DNA from: Terfezia claveryi
Taxonomy: Eukaryota; Ascomycota; Pezizomycetes; Pezizales; Pezizaceae
Direction: 5' to 3'
Assembly (NCBI GenBank): GCA_015179025.1
Contig: WHUX01000465.1
Coordinates: forward strand, 1-24,714
DNA: 24,714 nucleotides
This document shows positions 1-9,499 of this stretch, one piece after another (position 1 is the stretch's first letter; each line of letters starts with the position of its first letter). A program made the position numbers and the translations under genes. The notes under the pieces are model-generated. The model saw nothing but the letters and a program-made list of their open reading frames with translations. It did not search any database and was not told the DNA's origin.

Positions 1-17
1 GAAGACTAAAGGTTGGA

Positions 18-785
18 AAACCAATTAATTTAATTAATTGTATTGGGAAGCTAGGCGAGAAGGTAGTAGCAGGCAGATTGCAAATGTCGGGTCTATTACA
101 CAAACATTAATTCGGCTCGGTTAAGGGGTGCTCTGCTATGGAAGCAGCCCTGAGAACAGTGATAAGAGCTCAGAGGTGTTTGGCAAAAGGAGGCAGTATA
201 GTTGGGCCTTCTGGGACATGAAGGAGGGCTTTCAGAACATAAGAGAAGAAGATGTAATCAGAGAGCTCACGAAGTCAGAGGAAGGCAGAAAATGGATTCC
301 TTAGATTAAAAACTTTTTCAGAGTTAAGGAATTTGAGCTAGAGTAGGATGGAAAAGTTAGAGGGAGGGAAAGACCAACCTAGGAGCTCCACAAGGCTCTC
401 CACTATCATCAGTGATCTTCCTAATCTGGATGGCACCGATTATTCAAAAAATGGAAATTAGGTTAGTGGAGAAATTAGGTAGGGGGGCAGACATAGAACT
501 CCCCTCATATGTAGATGACCTGCATCTGAACATATGCTATTAGGGGGGTCAAGCAAACATGGATGATTTGCTTGTGAGGGCAGATAAAGTGGTGAATGAG
601 GTGGTGGAGGAGAACTTCTTGCCTTTAGAAGATAGCAAGCACGAGAAGCTGGTGCTGAGGACAAAAAGAAGGAAGGAGAAGAAAGAAGTAAAGTGGGTTA
701 AGTGGATTGGTATTATTTTGGATGAGAGCTTGACATTCAAATGCACTGGCAAAGCAAGATCCAGGAAGCTAGGAAACTTTTAGGA
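18..785 (+). pseudogene. LINE reverse transcriptase domain, frameshifted
   Basis: Would have copied the element's RNA into DNA at the target site. Visible blocks: KPINLINCIGKLGEKVVAGR from 18 (matches WRPI..L....GK..EK....R); H*FGSVKG at about 102-125, where the conserved Gln is a TAA at 108-110; WAFWDMKEGFQN from 203 (motif A region, catalytic Asp) in another frame; GAPQGSPLSSVIFLIWM from 382 (motif B); and LPSYVDDLHLN at about 499-531 (catalytic YVDD). From 379 to 783 one frame stays open apart from a TAG at 541-543, ending in KWIGIILDESLTFK, the usual block after the catalytic core. At least two frameshifts separate the segments. The family call is secure; the clade (Tad1-like) follows from the RNase H downstream. 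Confidence 0.88.
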
Positions 786-1366
786 CAGCTAAATGGGCTA
801 GGGAACTAGTCTTGGGGAATGAGCGCCAACAGCTAGAGGGTAGTGTATATAGGGATAATTAGTGCTGTAGTGCTATGGGGCTCCGAACTTGGTTAGAGAG
901 GGCAGAGGGATTGGGAAGAAGAGTTCGAGAGGCTACAATACCAGGTCCTTAAGAAATATATTAATGCTACCCATGGTTCGAGATGGGAGCTGGTAAGCCA
1001 AATCGCAGGGGTAGAAAGCCAAGAATAGTGTTGGACGCAGCCCAAGCAAGGCTGATGGGGAAGATAATGCGGGACCCAGCTGCATTGGGGGATCTGTAGT
1101 TAGATGATGGGATCCGGGAGAGGAATATAGAGGAGGAAAGATCATGAGACCATATTGGTGTACCATATAGAATGCAGGATAACCCAAAGGAGAATGGCTT
1201 CACCTCGATAATGTCAGCAATTCGAAACAAGGTAGGGTTTGTAAGAGAAGGACTGAACGAGGTGTTAAGCATAGGAGGTCCGTGTGGGGTAGTAGAGATA
1301 CCAATAATGGACCTGGACTTGACTAGGAATGATTAGCCAGATTGGTGGGTTAAAAAAATTGGAGAG
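786..1366 (+). pseudogene. LINE connector between RT and RNase H, degraded
   Basis: No long frame is open, but short blocks in shifting frames are protein-like and typical of this part of fungal LINEs: RDWEEEFERLQYQVLKKYIN at about 909-965, HGSRWELVSQIAGVES just after it, and a block beginning IVLDAAQARLMGKIMRDP at about 1025-1080. They keep their order and spacing between RT and RNase H, so this is the same ORF rather than spacer. The segment has no known catalytic role. Confidence 0.65.
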
Positions 1367-2174
1367 TTGAAGGAGGACTCGGTAGTAGTGTATACGGACG
1401 GCAGCATGAGTGAAGGTAGAGGAGTGGGCAGGGGCTGGTGTTTGGAAGAGGTGACTATAAAGGGAAGGACTGGTCTAGGGAGATTGTGCACAGTATGGGA
1501 TGAAGAGGTTGCCGGGATTAGGAAAGCCCTAGAAAAGACCCGCAGCATTTGAAGGTACTGATATTGACGACTCACAGCAGCAATCTGCACTTAAGATGGC
1601 AGGAAGGAGGGGAAAGGCAAGGACAGCAGACCTAATCTCAGCAGCCACAGTATCAAAGAAAGGCAAGAGAAGCTAGGGTGAAGGCGGTAAGGCTGGGTGG
1701 GTAAAAGCTCATGTCGGATTCCAGGCAACGAAGGGCAGATATGCTGGCGAAAGAAGGGCGGAGGATCAGCATCCTGAAGAGCCCAAATCACGGAGGGTGG
1801 ACTCAGACAGGAATGGAAGAGAATGAGGGAGGCGGAGAGAAAGGTAGTCGGAACAGGGGGGGTAGGGTGGTTAGGTGGGGAAGGAGGCAAGACGTAACTA
1901 CGTCCATTGCAGGACTGGGAAGGGAAATCTCTAAGCCTGGCATGCAATATTGGATGATACGGTAGATCCGACATGCCGGACATATGGAAGACATGTGGAG
2001 ACAGGCAAGCATGTAGCCTTAGTCTGTCCACGTGGGGAAGAGATCGGACAAAGGTGGGGGAATTGGGAGGAGAGGGACGAGCGGAAGAAGTGAGTGAAGA
2101 AGGTGAAAGATGGGGGGGGTGAATATGTGGTAGATCTAGTGGAGACGTTCTTCTCCAACCTGGATCTGACCTGA
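1367..2174 (+). pseudogene. LINE RNase H domain and C-terminal segment, broken
   Basis: RNase H would degrade the RNA strand of the RNA/DNA hybrid. VVVYTDGSMSEGRGVGRGW at about 1381-1438 carries the first catalytic Asp (YTDGS). TVWDEEVAGIRKALE at about 1492-1536 is the block with the catalytic Glu. GWVKAHVG at about 1692-1718 and, in another frame, RRADMLAKEG at about 1729-1758 are the C-terminal H-G-x-x-G-N-E-x-A-D region, split by a frameshift. Further on, KHVALVCPRGEEIGQRW at about 2007-2060 and VVDLVETFFSNLDL ending at 2171 are the conserved tail, closed by TGA at 2172-2174. Internal stops and frame changes make it non-functional. Confidence 0.82.
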
Positions 2175-2365
2175 GTAGGGATTGGGGGAAGGGTCTGTAA
2201 GGCCAAGGATTGGTTATCTTTTCTTGTTTTACTTGTCTATTCTGAGATCATTTATTCCACTCATTGTTCTGTGAGATTTCTGAGCCTTTTAAGGTAAGGA
2301 AACGGAACCGTCTTATAGCTTTAGGCTCCATAGACGTATAGACTTCAAAAAAAAAAAAAAAAAAA
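2175..2365 (+). repeat. LINE 3' UTR and A19 tail
   Basis: About 170 bp of non-coding sequence follow the last stop and end in 19 A residues (2347-2365). A small stem (AGC/GCT around TTTAG) sits about 25 bp before the tail, in the place where the three minus-strand LINE tails in this window carry a stronger hairpin. The matching target-site duplication should lie at the element's 5' end, outside the window. Confidence 0.75.
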
Positions 2366-2920
2366 CCAACCAAATCATCTTACATTCAGTGCTATATATA
2401 CCTATACTAGGCCATAGCTTAATATCATGGAATTTAATAAAATCTAAGGTAGTATTGGTTGCTCGAGATAACTTGGTCCAGCTCTATAGGAACAGTGACA
2501 TAAAACTCATTAACCCTATAATGCTTACTGATATGAGGAACAGTTTGCTATATGTTCACGAAAGCTCAATGGTAAGCTCTTCAGCGGCAAGCTCTTCAGC
2601 AGCGAGCTTAGCAAGCTATGCCCCAAGGCCTTCACAAGCAAGCTTAGCCAGCTTTGCCCTCTGGCATGCAGCACTTGGCCACGTAGCCAACACATCAGGA
2701 ATGATTTATATGGCGTCCGGACACCAATATAGGTGCGCCCAGGTGACACAGTCCTACCAATGTCTCCTGCGGCGTCCACTGGCATCTCAGGTTATGCAAT
2801 GTCTCCCGTGGCGTCCACTGGCATCTCAAGTTATACAATGTCTCCCGTGGCATCCGGAAAACTACCCTTCAGTCTATAGCGTCCAGAAGACCTCTCTTCA
2901 GTCTATGGCACCTGGATGAC
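2366..2920 (+). pseudogene. Ty1/copia pol fragment (GAG-pre-integrase domain)
   Basis: Directly after the poly(A), one frame opens with HLTFSVLYIPILGHSLISWN (about 2377-2436), the block that lies between protease and integrase in copia Pol. It continues to a Ser/Ala-rich stretch (2566-2660) and FALWHAALGHVANTSG at about 2653-2700, the W-H-x-x-L-G-H zinc-binding start of integrase. After that it dissolves into in-frame tandem repeats (QCLPWRPLASQV) and a stop at 2917. The start is not a real start codon: the frame is cut by the LINE insertion, and its upstream half should lie left of the LINE. The Ser/Ala run is not normal for the family and looks like a local repeat expansion. Confidence 0.75.
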
Positions 2921-3030
2921 CTCCCTTTAGTCTATGGCACCTAGATGACCTCCCTTTAGTCTATGGCGTCCGGATGACCTCCCTCAGCCTATAGCGTTCG
3001 AATGACCTCCTTCAGCCTATGGTGTCTAGA
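2745..3030. repeat. Two adjoining decayed tandem repeats
   Basis: First a unit of about 42 bp around CAATGTCTCCCGTGGCGTCC (three copies, 2758-2860), then a 28-30 bp unit around GATGACCTCCCTTTAGTCTA (about six copies, 2870-3030). The two families share the core GGC(G/A)TCC, so the second may derive from the first. Copies differ by several substitutions each. Confidence 0.75.
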
Positions 3031-3410
3031 TTCTAGTTGATGCCTCTGCTATCTCTCAGACGTCATATTGTGCCTTTCTGCGATGCTGGCCCTGCCCATT
3101 TCGGGTTCCCTGAAGCTCAGCCCATGTCGTAGTTATTCAGCCGTGAAGAGATGTGCACTTGATAACAAGAAGAATGAATGTCAATTGTGTTTCGAAATAT
3201 CTATGTATATAAAAGCTACTTCAGCATAGGCCATACGATCATAAACTGAACCCTCGACCATAGTCCTGATGTTACTCGCTAGCCAACTTGTTCCAAATTG
3301 CCTGCACTAAGGGTACACCTGCCGACCATAATTTGCAAACCACTAGCACTATTTGCCTGGCTACTGACAACTGACCCGTCGATCCAGAGAATCCAGTTTA
3401 TCCTACTCGA
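3031..3410. other. No gene; TATA-like element at 3203-3212
   Basis: No open frame with a recognisable family. TATATAAAAG at about 3203-3212 resembles a TATA box and could belong to a copia LTR or promoter, but no LTR boundary or second LTR is visible. Confidence 0.35.
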
Positions 3411-3414
3411 TACT

Positions 3415-3596
3415 GGAGCCATGCATCGGAGCTATGGAAGTGCAGGCATCGGAGCCATGGAAGTGTAGGCATTGAAGCTATGGGAGTGGAGGCATCGGAG
3501 CCATGGGAGTGGAGGCATCGGAGCCATGGGAGTGGAGGCATCGGAGGCATCAGAGCCATGGGAGTGGAGGCATCAGAGCCATGGGATCCATACAGC
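3415..3596. repeat. 24-bp minisatellite
   Basis: About seven copies of a 24-bp unit, core GGCATCGGAGCCATGGGAG followed by TGGAG. The middle copies are nearly identical and the flanking ones diverged, and one copy carries an extra GGCATC step. The period is a multiple of three, so any frame through it stays open or closed as a block. The array begins inside codons reading FILLDTGAMH (3397-3426), which resembles a retroviral-type aspartic protease D-T-G-A site. Confidence 0.88.
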
Positions 3597-3634
3597 TGTA
3601 GAACCCTATGATACAGGTTAGTTGTGCATGCAAT

Positions 3635-4210
3635 TATCGGAGGTCTGGCAATCCTCTCACCTCAAAGAACTGAACTTGCTTGCTTAGTTGCTTCTAATAC
3701 CCTATGTTATATATTAGTTACACGTGCTCCTATCGGAGGTCTGGCAATGCACTCACCTAAATGAACTGAACTTGCTTGATCGGTTCCTTGCAGTATTCTG
3801 TGAGATGGGTTAGTTACGCGTGCTCATATCAGAGGTCTGGCAATGCTCTCACCTAAACGAACTGAACTTGCTTGATCAGTTCCTTGTAGTATTCTGTGAG
3901 ATAGGTTAGTTACATGTGCTTATATCGGAGATCTGGCAATGCTCTCACCTAAACAAACTGAACTTGCTTGATCGGTTCCTTGCAGTATTCTGTGAGATAG
4001 GTTAGTTACGCGTGCTCATATCGGAGGTCTAGCAATGCTCTCACCTAAACGTACTAAACTTGCTTGATCGGTTCTTTGCAGTATTCTTTGAGATAGGTTA
4101 GTTACGCGTGCTCATATTGGGGGTTTGGTAATACTCTCACCTAGCTACCAGTTCATGAGTTTCGTTGACTTGTGTTGTAGATGAAAGTTCCTATATCCTT
4201 CAGATGTGCC
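3635..4210. repeat. 96-bp tandem repeat, left foldback arm
   Basis: The anchor TATCGGAGGTCTGGCAAT or a near variant occurs at 3635, 3731, 3827, 3923, 4019 and 4115, each exactly 96 bp apart. Each unit also holds CTCACCTAAA.GAACTGAACT and TTGCTTGATCGGTTCCTTGC. The outermost copy is the most diverged and matches the outermost copy of the other arm better than its own neighbours. Confidence 0.92.
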
Positions 4211-4584
4211 AGCGGCAGACATGGTGGGAGGGAAATTAGGGTGTGTACTAGCCCACACGCTAGCCCCAGACAGGTATGATAAACTACGTTTGGTAGGCCC
4301 CTTGCAGCCGTCGGCATAGCAATATCACCTTAGACTAGTGATACCTGCGCGTGTGGCTATATTAACTATTCCTGTATGGGCAATAGTCTCTATTTGGCTT
4401 GGCGTTATAACCAACCTCGCAATTCGTACGGAACTCCTCCAGTGCAACTGTGATATAGTTGTGTTGCTTATTTATATTAAAGAAAATCATGCATTCGGGG
4501 CTTGCGAACTCATGCATTTGCAGCTTGTTCATATAGAAGAAAACCATGCATTCAAGGCTTGTCAATTCATGGGTTTTCTTCCAT

Positions 4585-4806
4585 ATAAACAAGCCCCAAA
4601 TGCATAGTTTTCTTCAATATAAACAAGCCTGGAATGTATGGGTTTGCAAGCCCTGAATACATGCTTTTCTTCCATATAAACAAGCTACGAATGCATGGTT
4701 TTCTTCCACATAAACAAGCCCCGAATGCATGGTTTTCTTCTAAATGAACAAGCTGCGAATGCATGAGTTCACAAGCCCCGAATGCATGATTTTCTTCAAT
4801 ATAAAC
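4585..4806. repeat. 34-bp repeat in the foldback loop
   Basis: Copies start at 4591, 4625, 4682, 4716, 4750 and 4773 with core AAGCCCCGAATGCATGGTTT followed by TCTTC and an A/T-rich end; complete units are 34 bp. The same core occurs in reverse complement near 4490-4560, so the repeat straddles the centre of the palindrome. Confidence 0.82.
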
Positions 4807-5149
4807 AAGCAACACAACTATATTACAGTTGCACTGGAGGAGTTTCATACAAATTGCGAGGTTGGTTATAATGCCCAAGCCAAACAGAGACTATTGCCCA
4901 CACAGGCATAGTTAATATGCAGCCACACGCATAGGTATCACTAGTCTAAGGTAATATTGCCGTGCCGACGACTGCAAGGGGCCTGCCAAGCGTAGTTTAT
5001 CACACCTGTCCGGGGCTAGCGCGTGGGCTAGTACACACCTTAATTTCCCTCCCACCACGTCTGCCGCTGGCACATCTGAAGGACATAGGAACTTTTATCT
5101 ATAGCACAAGTCAACGAAACTCATGAACTGGCAGCTAGGTGAAAGTATT

Positions 5150-5469
5150 ACCAAACCCCCAATATGAGCATACGTAATTAACCTATCTTACAGAATACCG
5201 GAAGAACCGACTAAGCAAGTTCAGTTCATTTAGGTGAGAGCATTGCTAGACCTCCGATATGAGTATGCATAACTAACCTATCTTATAAAATACTACAAGG
5301 AACTGATCAAGCAAGTTCAATTCATTTAGGTAAGTGCATTGCTAGACCTCCGATATGAGCACGCGTAACTAATATATAACATAGGGTATTAGAAGCAACC
5401 AAGCAAGCAAGTTCAGTTCTTTAAGGTAAGAGGATTGCTAGACTTCTGATAAGTGCACGCACAACTAAC
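5150..5469. repeat. 96-bp tandem repeat, right foldback arm
   Basis: Reverse-complement units with anchors ending near 5164, 5259, 5355 and 5451 (spacing 95, 96, 96). Four anchors against six on the left, which accounts for the roughly 190-bp difference in arm length. Confidence 0.9.
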
Positions 5470-5473
5470 TTGA

Positions 5474-5671
5474 AGTTTACTTTCTGTTTCTGCATCTTTA
5501 TCCTCTTCTGTTAATATTTCTTCGCCACCTGGCTTTCCTTCAACTAATACAAGGTTAACATATCAACTGTGCTCCCCACTTTTGGCTTCCTCTACATCTA
5601 ATTCTACTACTACTAAGGACTACAATATAGATAATATGTCAGATACCATTGTCCTGCAGAGGTGTACTTGA
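5474..5671 (+). CDS. Short Ser/Thr-rich open frame fragment
   Basis: A 66-codon stretch opens just outside the foldback element and ends at TGA 5669-5671. It reads like coding sequence rich in Ser, Thr and Pro (for example NISSPPGFPSTNT, and later YNIDNMSDTIVLQ). It has no start codon near its beginning, where the foldback element abuts, so it may be the remainder of a reading frame that the element entered. No family is recognised. The composition would suit a retrotransposon Gag terminus, but that is a guess. Confidence 0.25.
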   Translation, partial: SLLSVSASLSSSVNISSPPGFPSTNTRLTYQLCSPLLASSTSNSTTTKDYNIDNMSDTIVLQRCT

Positions 5672-5864
5672 TTGGGGTTTTCTTATTATTTTGATTAGGG
5701 TTTTCATATTATTTTATTTAGGTTTTTCTTATTATTTTAATTGGGGTTTTCGTATTATTTTATTTGGGTTTTTCTTATTTATTTATTTGGGTTTTTCTTA
5801 TTTTATTTGGGTTTTTCTTATTTTTTTATTTGGGTTTTTTTTTTTTTTTTTTTGGGGGGGGGGG
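5672..5864. repeat. T/G-rich degenerate satellite ending in T19G11
   Basis: About eight copies of a roughly 20-bp unit TTTGGGTTTTTCTTATTTTA, becoming more regular to the right and ending in T19 (5835-5853) directly followed by G11 (5854-5864). It yields a long hydrophobic Phe/Leu/Gly frame that should not be read as a protein. 5865-5991 holds nothing recognisable. Confidence 0.9.
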
Positions 5865-5991
5865 TTCTTGCGTCAAGGATTTGTTTATTTATTGGTATAG
5901 TCATTTGTTTTGTATGCAAAGTGGACGGTGATGATTATTTTGTATGCAATGTATATTAAACATTTCGTAAGACCGGTGCATGTGACGTAAA

Positions 5992-7551
5992 TTACTATCC
6001 ATCACAGGAATATGGCCCACCATGAGAATGTGGGTCACTCAGTTATTTTAGTGGTTTTGACAGTTTTGTGACCAATATGGGACCAAAGAGGCTCAAAATT
6101 TGGGATTGCATTGTGGATATATGATAGTTTGTTTAAGCGAGTGCGGATGGGCCAAGGTGCATTATTGCTCGAATTATCCTGACAGAATTACCGGGGATCA
6201 TAGGATCAGTTGGCTATAAGAAAAGTAGATATATTGGGGCTATGAGGGCTATAATCAAGCAACAATTATTGTTACGACTTGGTAATTACAGCCTGTATAA
6301 ATTATAGAAGCAATTGCATGCAATAAGTTGCCATAGAGGGCCCAGTCTGTAAGAGTGTTTTAACTGGGGGCGCAGAGGAGGTATTTCTTCTTGTAACTCA
6401 GTCAAAGCAAGTCCAAAACAGATGACCAGTGCTTAAAAGAATTTACATGAGCATGAGAGCCAGGTGAGATCAAGTTAGTGACTGAATATATCATTTAAAT
6501 CTGTACTGAGTGTATATAGCAAGGTTTGTTATTCCGGCTAATATGGCTACTAGGCTAAGCTACTTCATATTTAGGCTAAATCAGGTCTAAATAGACTAAG
6601 AAGCTTATTTCTTTATACTTCGGTCCTTTTGGCTATTGAATGCCTGATGAGACATTCATTTGGAAGACTTATCTCAAGGTTTACCTACTGTTGCAGGTAA
6701 GCTCCTATGGAATGGCTTTTCTCAAGCCAAGTCAGATATACTAAGTAGGGTTTATACAACCATCTAGTCCCTTAATATAGTCGTTTGAGCCATGACCTGC
6801 TCGGTTTGGACTTTATTTCACTGAGTTATAACAAGAAGGTTTTTGATTTAGATCCCCTCTTATCTCACCTTTACCAACTTAAGCTCACTCAGTTTTGAAG
6901 CGAAGACCCTAGCAGAGTACCGTAAGTTTCTCCAACTTATGTGCATGATTTTGAGCTATCAAGCGCTTAATATAGACTTGATTTGGTTGAGTTATAAGAA
7001 GATATAATTTATTCATACATTGCCTTAACCTACTCTTAACGGTATAGCCTCACTAATTTCTGGTAGAATATCATACATAGGGTACCTAGATGATCCCCCT
7101 ACTACCTATATTTGTGCTTTTGCGCTATTAAGAACTTGATTTAGACTGATTTTGGTTGAGTTACTAGAAGGAAAACCCCTCGGTTAGGACTACCCTTGCT
7201 GACCAGTCCCTCTATAGCAACGTATTACATACAATTGCTTCTAAAATGTATACAGGCTGTAATTACCAAGTCGTAACAATAATTGTTGCTTGATTATAGC
7301 CCTCATAGCCCCCATATATCTACTTTTTCTACAGCCAACCTACCTTATAATCCTAGTATTTCTGTCAGGATAATTCGAGCAGTAATGTACCTTGCCCATC
7401 TGTACTCGCTTCAACAAACTACGATATATCCACAATACAATCCCAAATTTTGAGCCTCTTTGGTCCCATATCGCTCGAAACTGTCGAAACTGCTAAAATA
7501 ACTGAGTGAGCTACATTCAGGTTGTGGGCCTCATCCGGTAATGTATAGTAG
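5992..7551. mobile_element. Inverted-repeat element with arms of about 350 bp, no ORF
   Basis: Left arm 5992-6352 and right arm 7203-7551 are diverged reverse complements. Matching blocks include CTCACTCAGTTATTTTAG, ATGGGACCAAAGAGGCTC, the block around TTATTGTTACGACTTGGTAATTAC and TAGAAGCAATTG. The interior (6353-7202) carries no coding frame. Outer ends read TTACTATCCATCAC on the left and, in reverse complement, CTACTATACATTACC on the right. No clean target-site duplication is visible. It is a non-autonomous DNA element or the shell of one; the superfamily is not assigned. Confidence 0.78.
6770..7200. repeat. Diverged interior repeats, period about 165 bp
   Basis: A block with AAT(A)TAG.(C)TTGATTT, then TTGAGTTATAA.AAG, then a pyrimidine-rich part, recurs with anchors at about 6822, 6987 and 7156 (spacing 165 and 169). 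Similarity is partial, so this is an old tandem duplication inside the inverted-repeat element. Confidence 0.5.
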
Positions 7552-7660
7552 TGTGAGATTGGTGGCGAGGGCGGTCATTAGTCCATTGGTCTCTAGGTTG
7601 ACCCTGCTGTCAATAGCATCCTATTGATCAATGAGTCAGTATATTTGCCAATGTAGAACC

Positions 7661-7860
7661 TTTTTTTTTTTTTTTTTAAATACTCAATACTCCTATGCGG
7701 CCCCGTTAAGGGGGCCATGAAGAGCCACATGGAAACCTGGTGGATTCATGGTAAGGCAAGTTAATCTGCCAGACCCGCGCACTAAAAGATACAAATGTAG
7801 GATAAACTGAAAATGAGGTGAGGCCCCATGCTGTTATTGATGGCGAACTGATGACTCGAG
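7661..7860 (-). repeat. LINE 3' end with hairpin (tail copy A)
   Basis: T17 (7661-7677) is followed after about 20 bp by the stem-loop GGCCCC-GTTAAG-GGGGCC (7699-7716) and by GTGGATTCATGGT (about 7740-7752). The tails at 15548 and 19472 share the poly(T), CTC.TATGCGG-like spacer, a hairpin and the GGTGGATTCA block in the same order, so the three belong to one LINE family. Confidence 0.75.
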
Positions 7861-8149
7861 GGCCTAACTGAACTCCACCCTGGAAAAACCTGAAGGCCCC
7901 AAGGCTCGGGAATGAAGGAAAATTGCAATAGATGAACTAATAAAGGGAACTGTCTGGAACTAGATGAACTTATAACTAGAAGAAATGGAACTGTAGCTTA
8001 TCATGAGCTGAAATAAATAGACGATGGACTAGTATAAAGGGGATTCATGAAGAAAATCTGATTAGGTCAGCTCATGGTATAAGAGCTTAAAATAGGCCTC
8101 TATGGCCTCATACATCTCCTCCCCTTCCTTTCTTTACTCTAGCTTGTTG

Positions 8150-8850
8150 AGTTCTTGCTAGCTGCATTTATCTCCTAATAGGGCTTTTCTGGATCGATCT
8201 AACCATGGGCACTCGAAGGTAATGTACTCTCTTGTCTCCGAAGGGTGGCTGTATTGCATTCTGCTGACTCTAATTTGCCGATGTGATGGAGCCAGGATTT
8301 CTGTGGGCCTTTGTTTGTCCGTATTCAGGTGTAGGCTAATAGGGCATGTCTGTCCCACTCGACCCTCCTATTACTATATCCCACATGTTTTGCTTCTTTC
8401 CTACTGCCTTGGAAGCTGCTGTAGCCCCCTTCTGTTATCGTGCGGGTTTCTCCTGCCAACTCCGAGGTGAGAGTGTAGTATGCTGTTTGGTCTGCCTTCT
8501 CATTTCCTTGGATACCCAAGTATCCTCTCACCTATACAACTTGAGGTCCCTTTGGGGGTTGCCAACTAGTAAGCTTTGATATCTTTTCAATGCTCATCGA
8601 GGAGGGGCGCCTGTGTTAAATTCCTAATAGACTGTACTGCTGCCTGGGAATCCGATAATATGGTGATCATATCCGAATCCTTGTTTTGGAGGGAATAGCA
8701 ACATGGCTAGAGCTTCCCATCTGCTACTGTAGCTTGGTTTTCCTAAGAAACCTCCATATTCTTTTGGTTGGCCCCTTTCGGTCCTCATTATAAAACTCCG
8801 CTGGCCACTTCCCCTCCCCGTCCTATCCCATCTATATAACATACTCTCCA
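8150..8850 (-). pseudogene. LINE RNase H domain and C-terminal segment
   Basis: On the minus strand, EYGGFLGKPSYSSRWEALAM (about 8762-8700) is the block with the catalytic Glu, and ITILSDSQAAVQSIRNL (about 8670-8613) carries the D-S-Q-x-A catalytic Asp. RGYLGIQGNEKADQTA (about 8528-8478) is the H/Y-x-G-x-x-G-N-E-x-A-D block, with Tyr where His is usual. CPWLDRSRKALLGD (about 8206-8165) is the C-terminal segment that follows a Cys/His motif. The blocks are in two or more frames. The YTDGS block was not found. Confidence 0.8.
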
Positions 8851-9499
8851 GCCCTGTTCTAGGATAGAGCTTATATTTGCTGCCAAATGCCTAGGTCCCT
8901 TGTCTCTCAGATTTAGGGTCTAGATTTCTTCATAAATTATGGAGAAGGGGGTAGTATCCTCCTGTCTCCCTAGGAGATTTCTTTAGGGGCCCTCCGTTCA
9001 AGAAAAATGCTCAGAGATGGCTGTTCTTTCCTGGTAGAGGTATTGCAGAGTTGCTATAAATATCTGTTGAGACATAAGATCTTACCTCCTTATCCCTGTC
9101 CTAACTGCTCTGGCTGCCTATGATCTTAATATATCGTCTAGTTTTTCGTTTAGTGTTCTATATTGGCAATCTTTCCCATGGTTAGGTGGTTGCTGCCATG
9201 ATAACCCCCTGTAATTTTCCATAGAGCCCTATATTCTAGTCTCTTCATTGGCTCTAGGATTGACTTCAGCCGATGTGTGTTGTAAAGTTCTGCCCCCTAT
9301 GTGAAAGGTGCTTTGCATGCATCCTGTATATAGTAATCTAAGAGCGGATGGGCTTATACCCCCATTTGCATTTCCAAGGCTGGTGAGGACCTTTAGTATC
9401 ATGATGCTTTGGCTGTACGAGATTCAATGTGTGGTTTTCAGGAAAAAATTGCTACAGATTCAGATATTGAGTATAGTATATGACTAGATTTTTCTCCTG

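Larger units (their letters stand above)
1..2365 (+). mobile_element. Tad1-like LINE retrotransposon relic, 5' part outside window
   Basis: A non-LTR retrotransposon reading left to right. Order: reverse transcriptase (18-785), a thumb/connector stretch (786-1366), RNase H (1367-1780), a C-terminal segment with a Cys/His-like VCPRGEE motif ending at a TGA at 2172, a 3' UTR of about 170 bp, and an A19 tail (2347-2365). The left edge of the window cuts it in the RT domain, so endonuclease and ORF1, if present, lie outside. Frameshifts and stops are many, so the copy is dead. RT plus RNase H plus poly(A) fits the Tad1 clade common in ascomycetes. It ends directly against a copia relic, which suggests insertion into that element. 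Confidence 0.85.
3617..5469. mobile_element. Foldback (long inverted repeat) element
   Basis: The left arm (3617-4551) is the diverged reverse complement of the right arm (about 4725-5469), starting with GTTAGTTGTGC on the left and ending with GCACGCACAACTAAC on the right. The outer part of each arm is a 96-bp tandem array, the inner part is about 420 bp of unique arm sequence, and the loop (4552-4724) holds a 34-bp repeat. No transposase or other long coding frame is present, so the element would have to be moved in trans. This is the architecture of Drosophila FB-type foldback transposons; that comparison is by structure only. No clear target-site duplication is visible (left flank ATACAG, right flank TTGAAG). 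A palindromic assembly artefact is unlikely because the arms differ in sequence and copy number. Confidence 0.85.

Noticed and set aside
3635..4130. CRISPR-like array
   Set aside because: The 96-bp units are similar along their whole length with no unique spacers, the DNA is eukaryotic, and the array is mirrored in the other arm.
5677..5834. Telomere-like repeat (TTAGGGTTTTC and GGGTTTTT units)
   Set aside because: TTAGGG occurs about once and the unit is roughly 20 bp and irregular; it is an interstitial T/G satellite.
5649..5959. Hydrophobic Phe/Gly-rich open frames
   Set aside because: They are translations of a TTTGGG/TTCTTATT simple repeat and homopolymers.
5992..6010. CACTA-type transposon ends for the second inverted-repeat element
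   Set aside because: Only the right end reads CACTACTAT in reverse complement; the left reads AATTACTAT, and no 3-bp duplication is visible.
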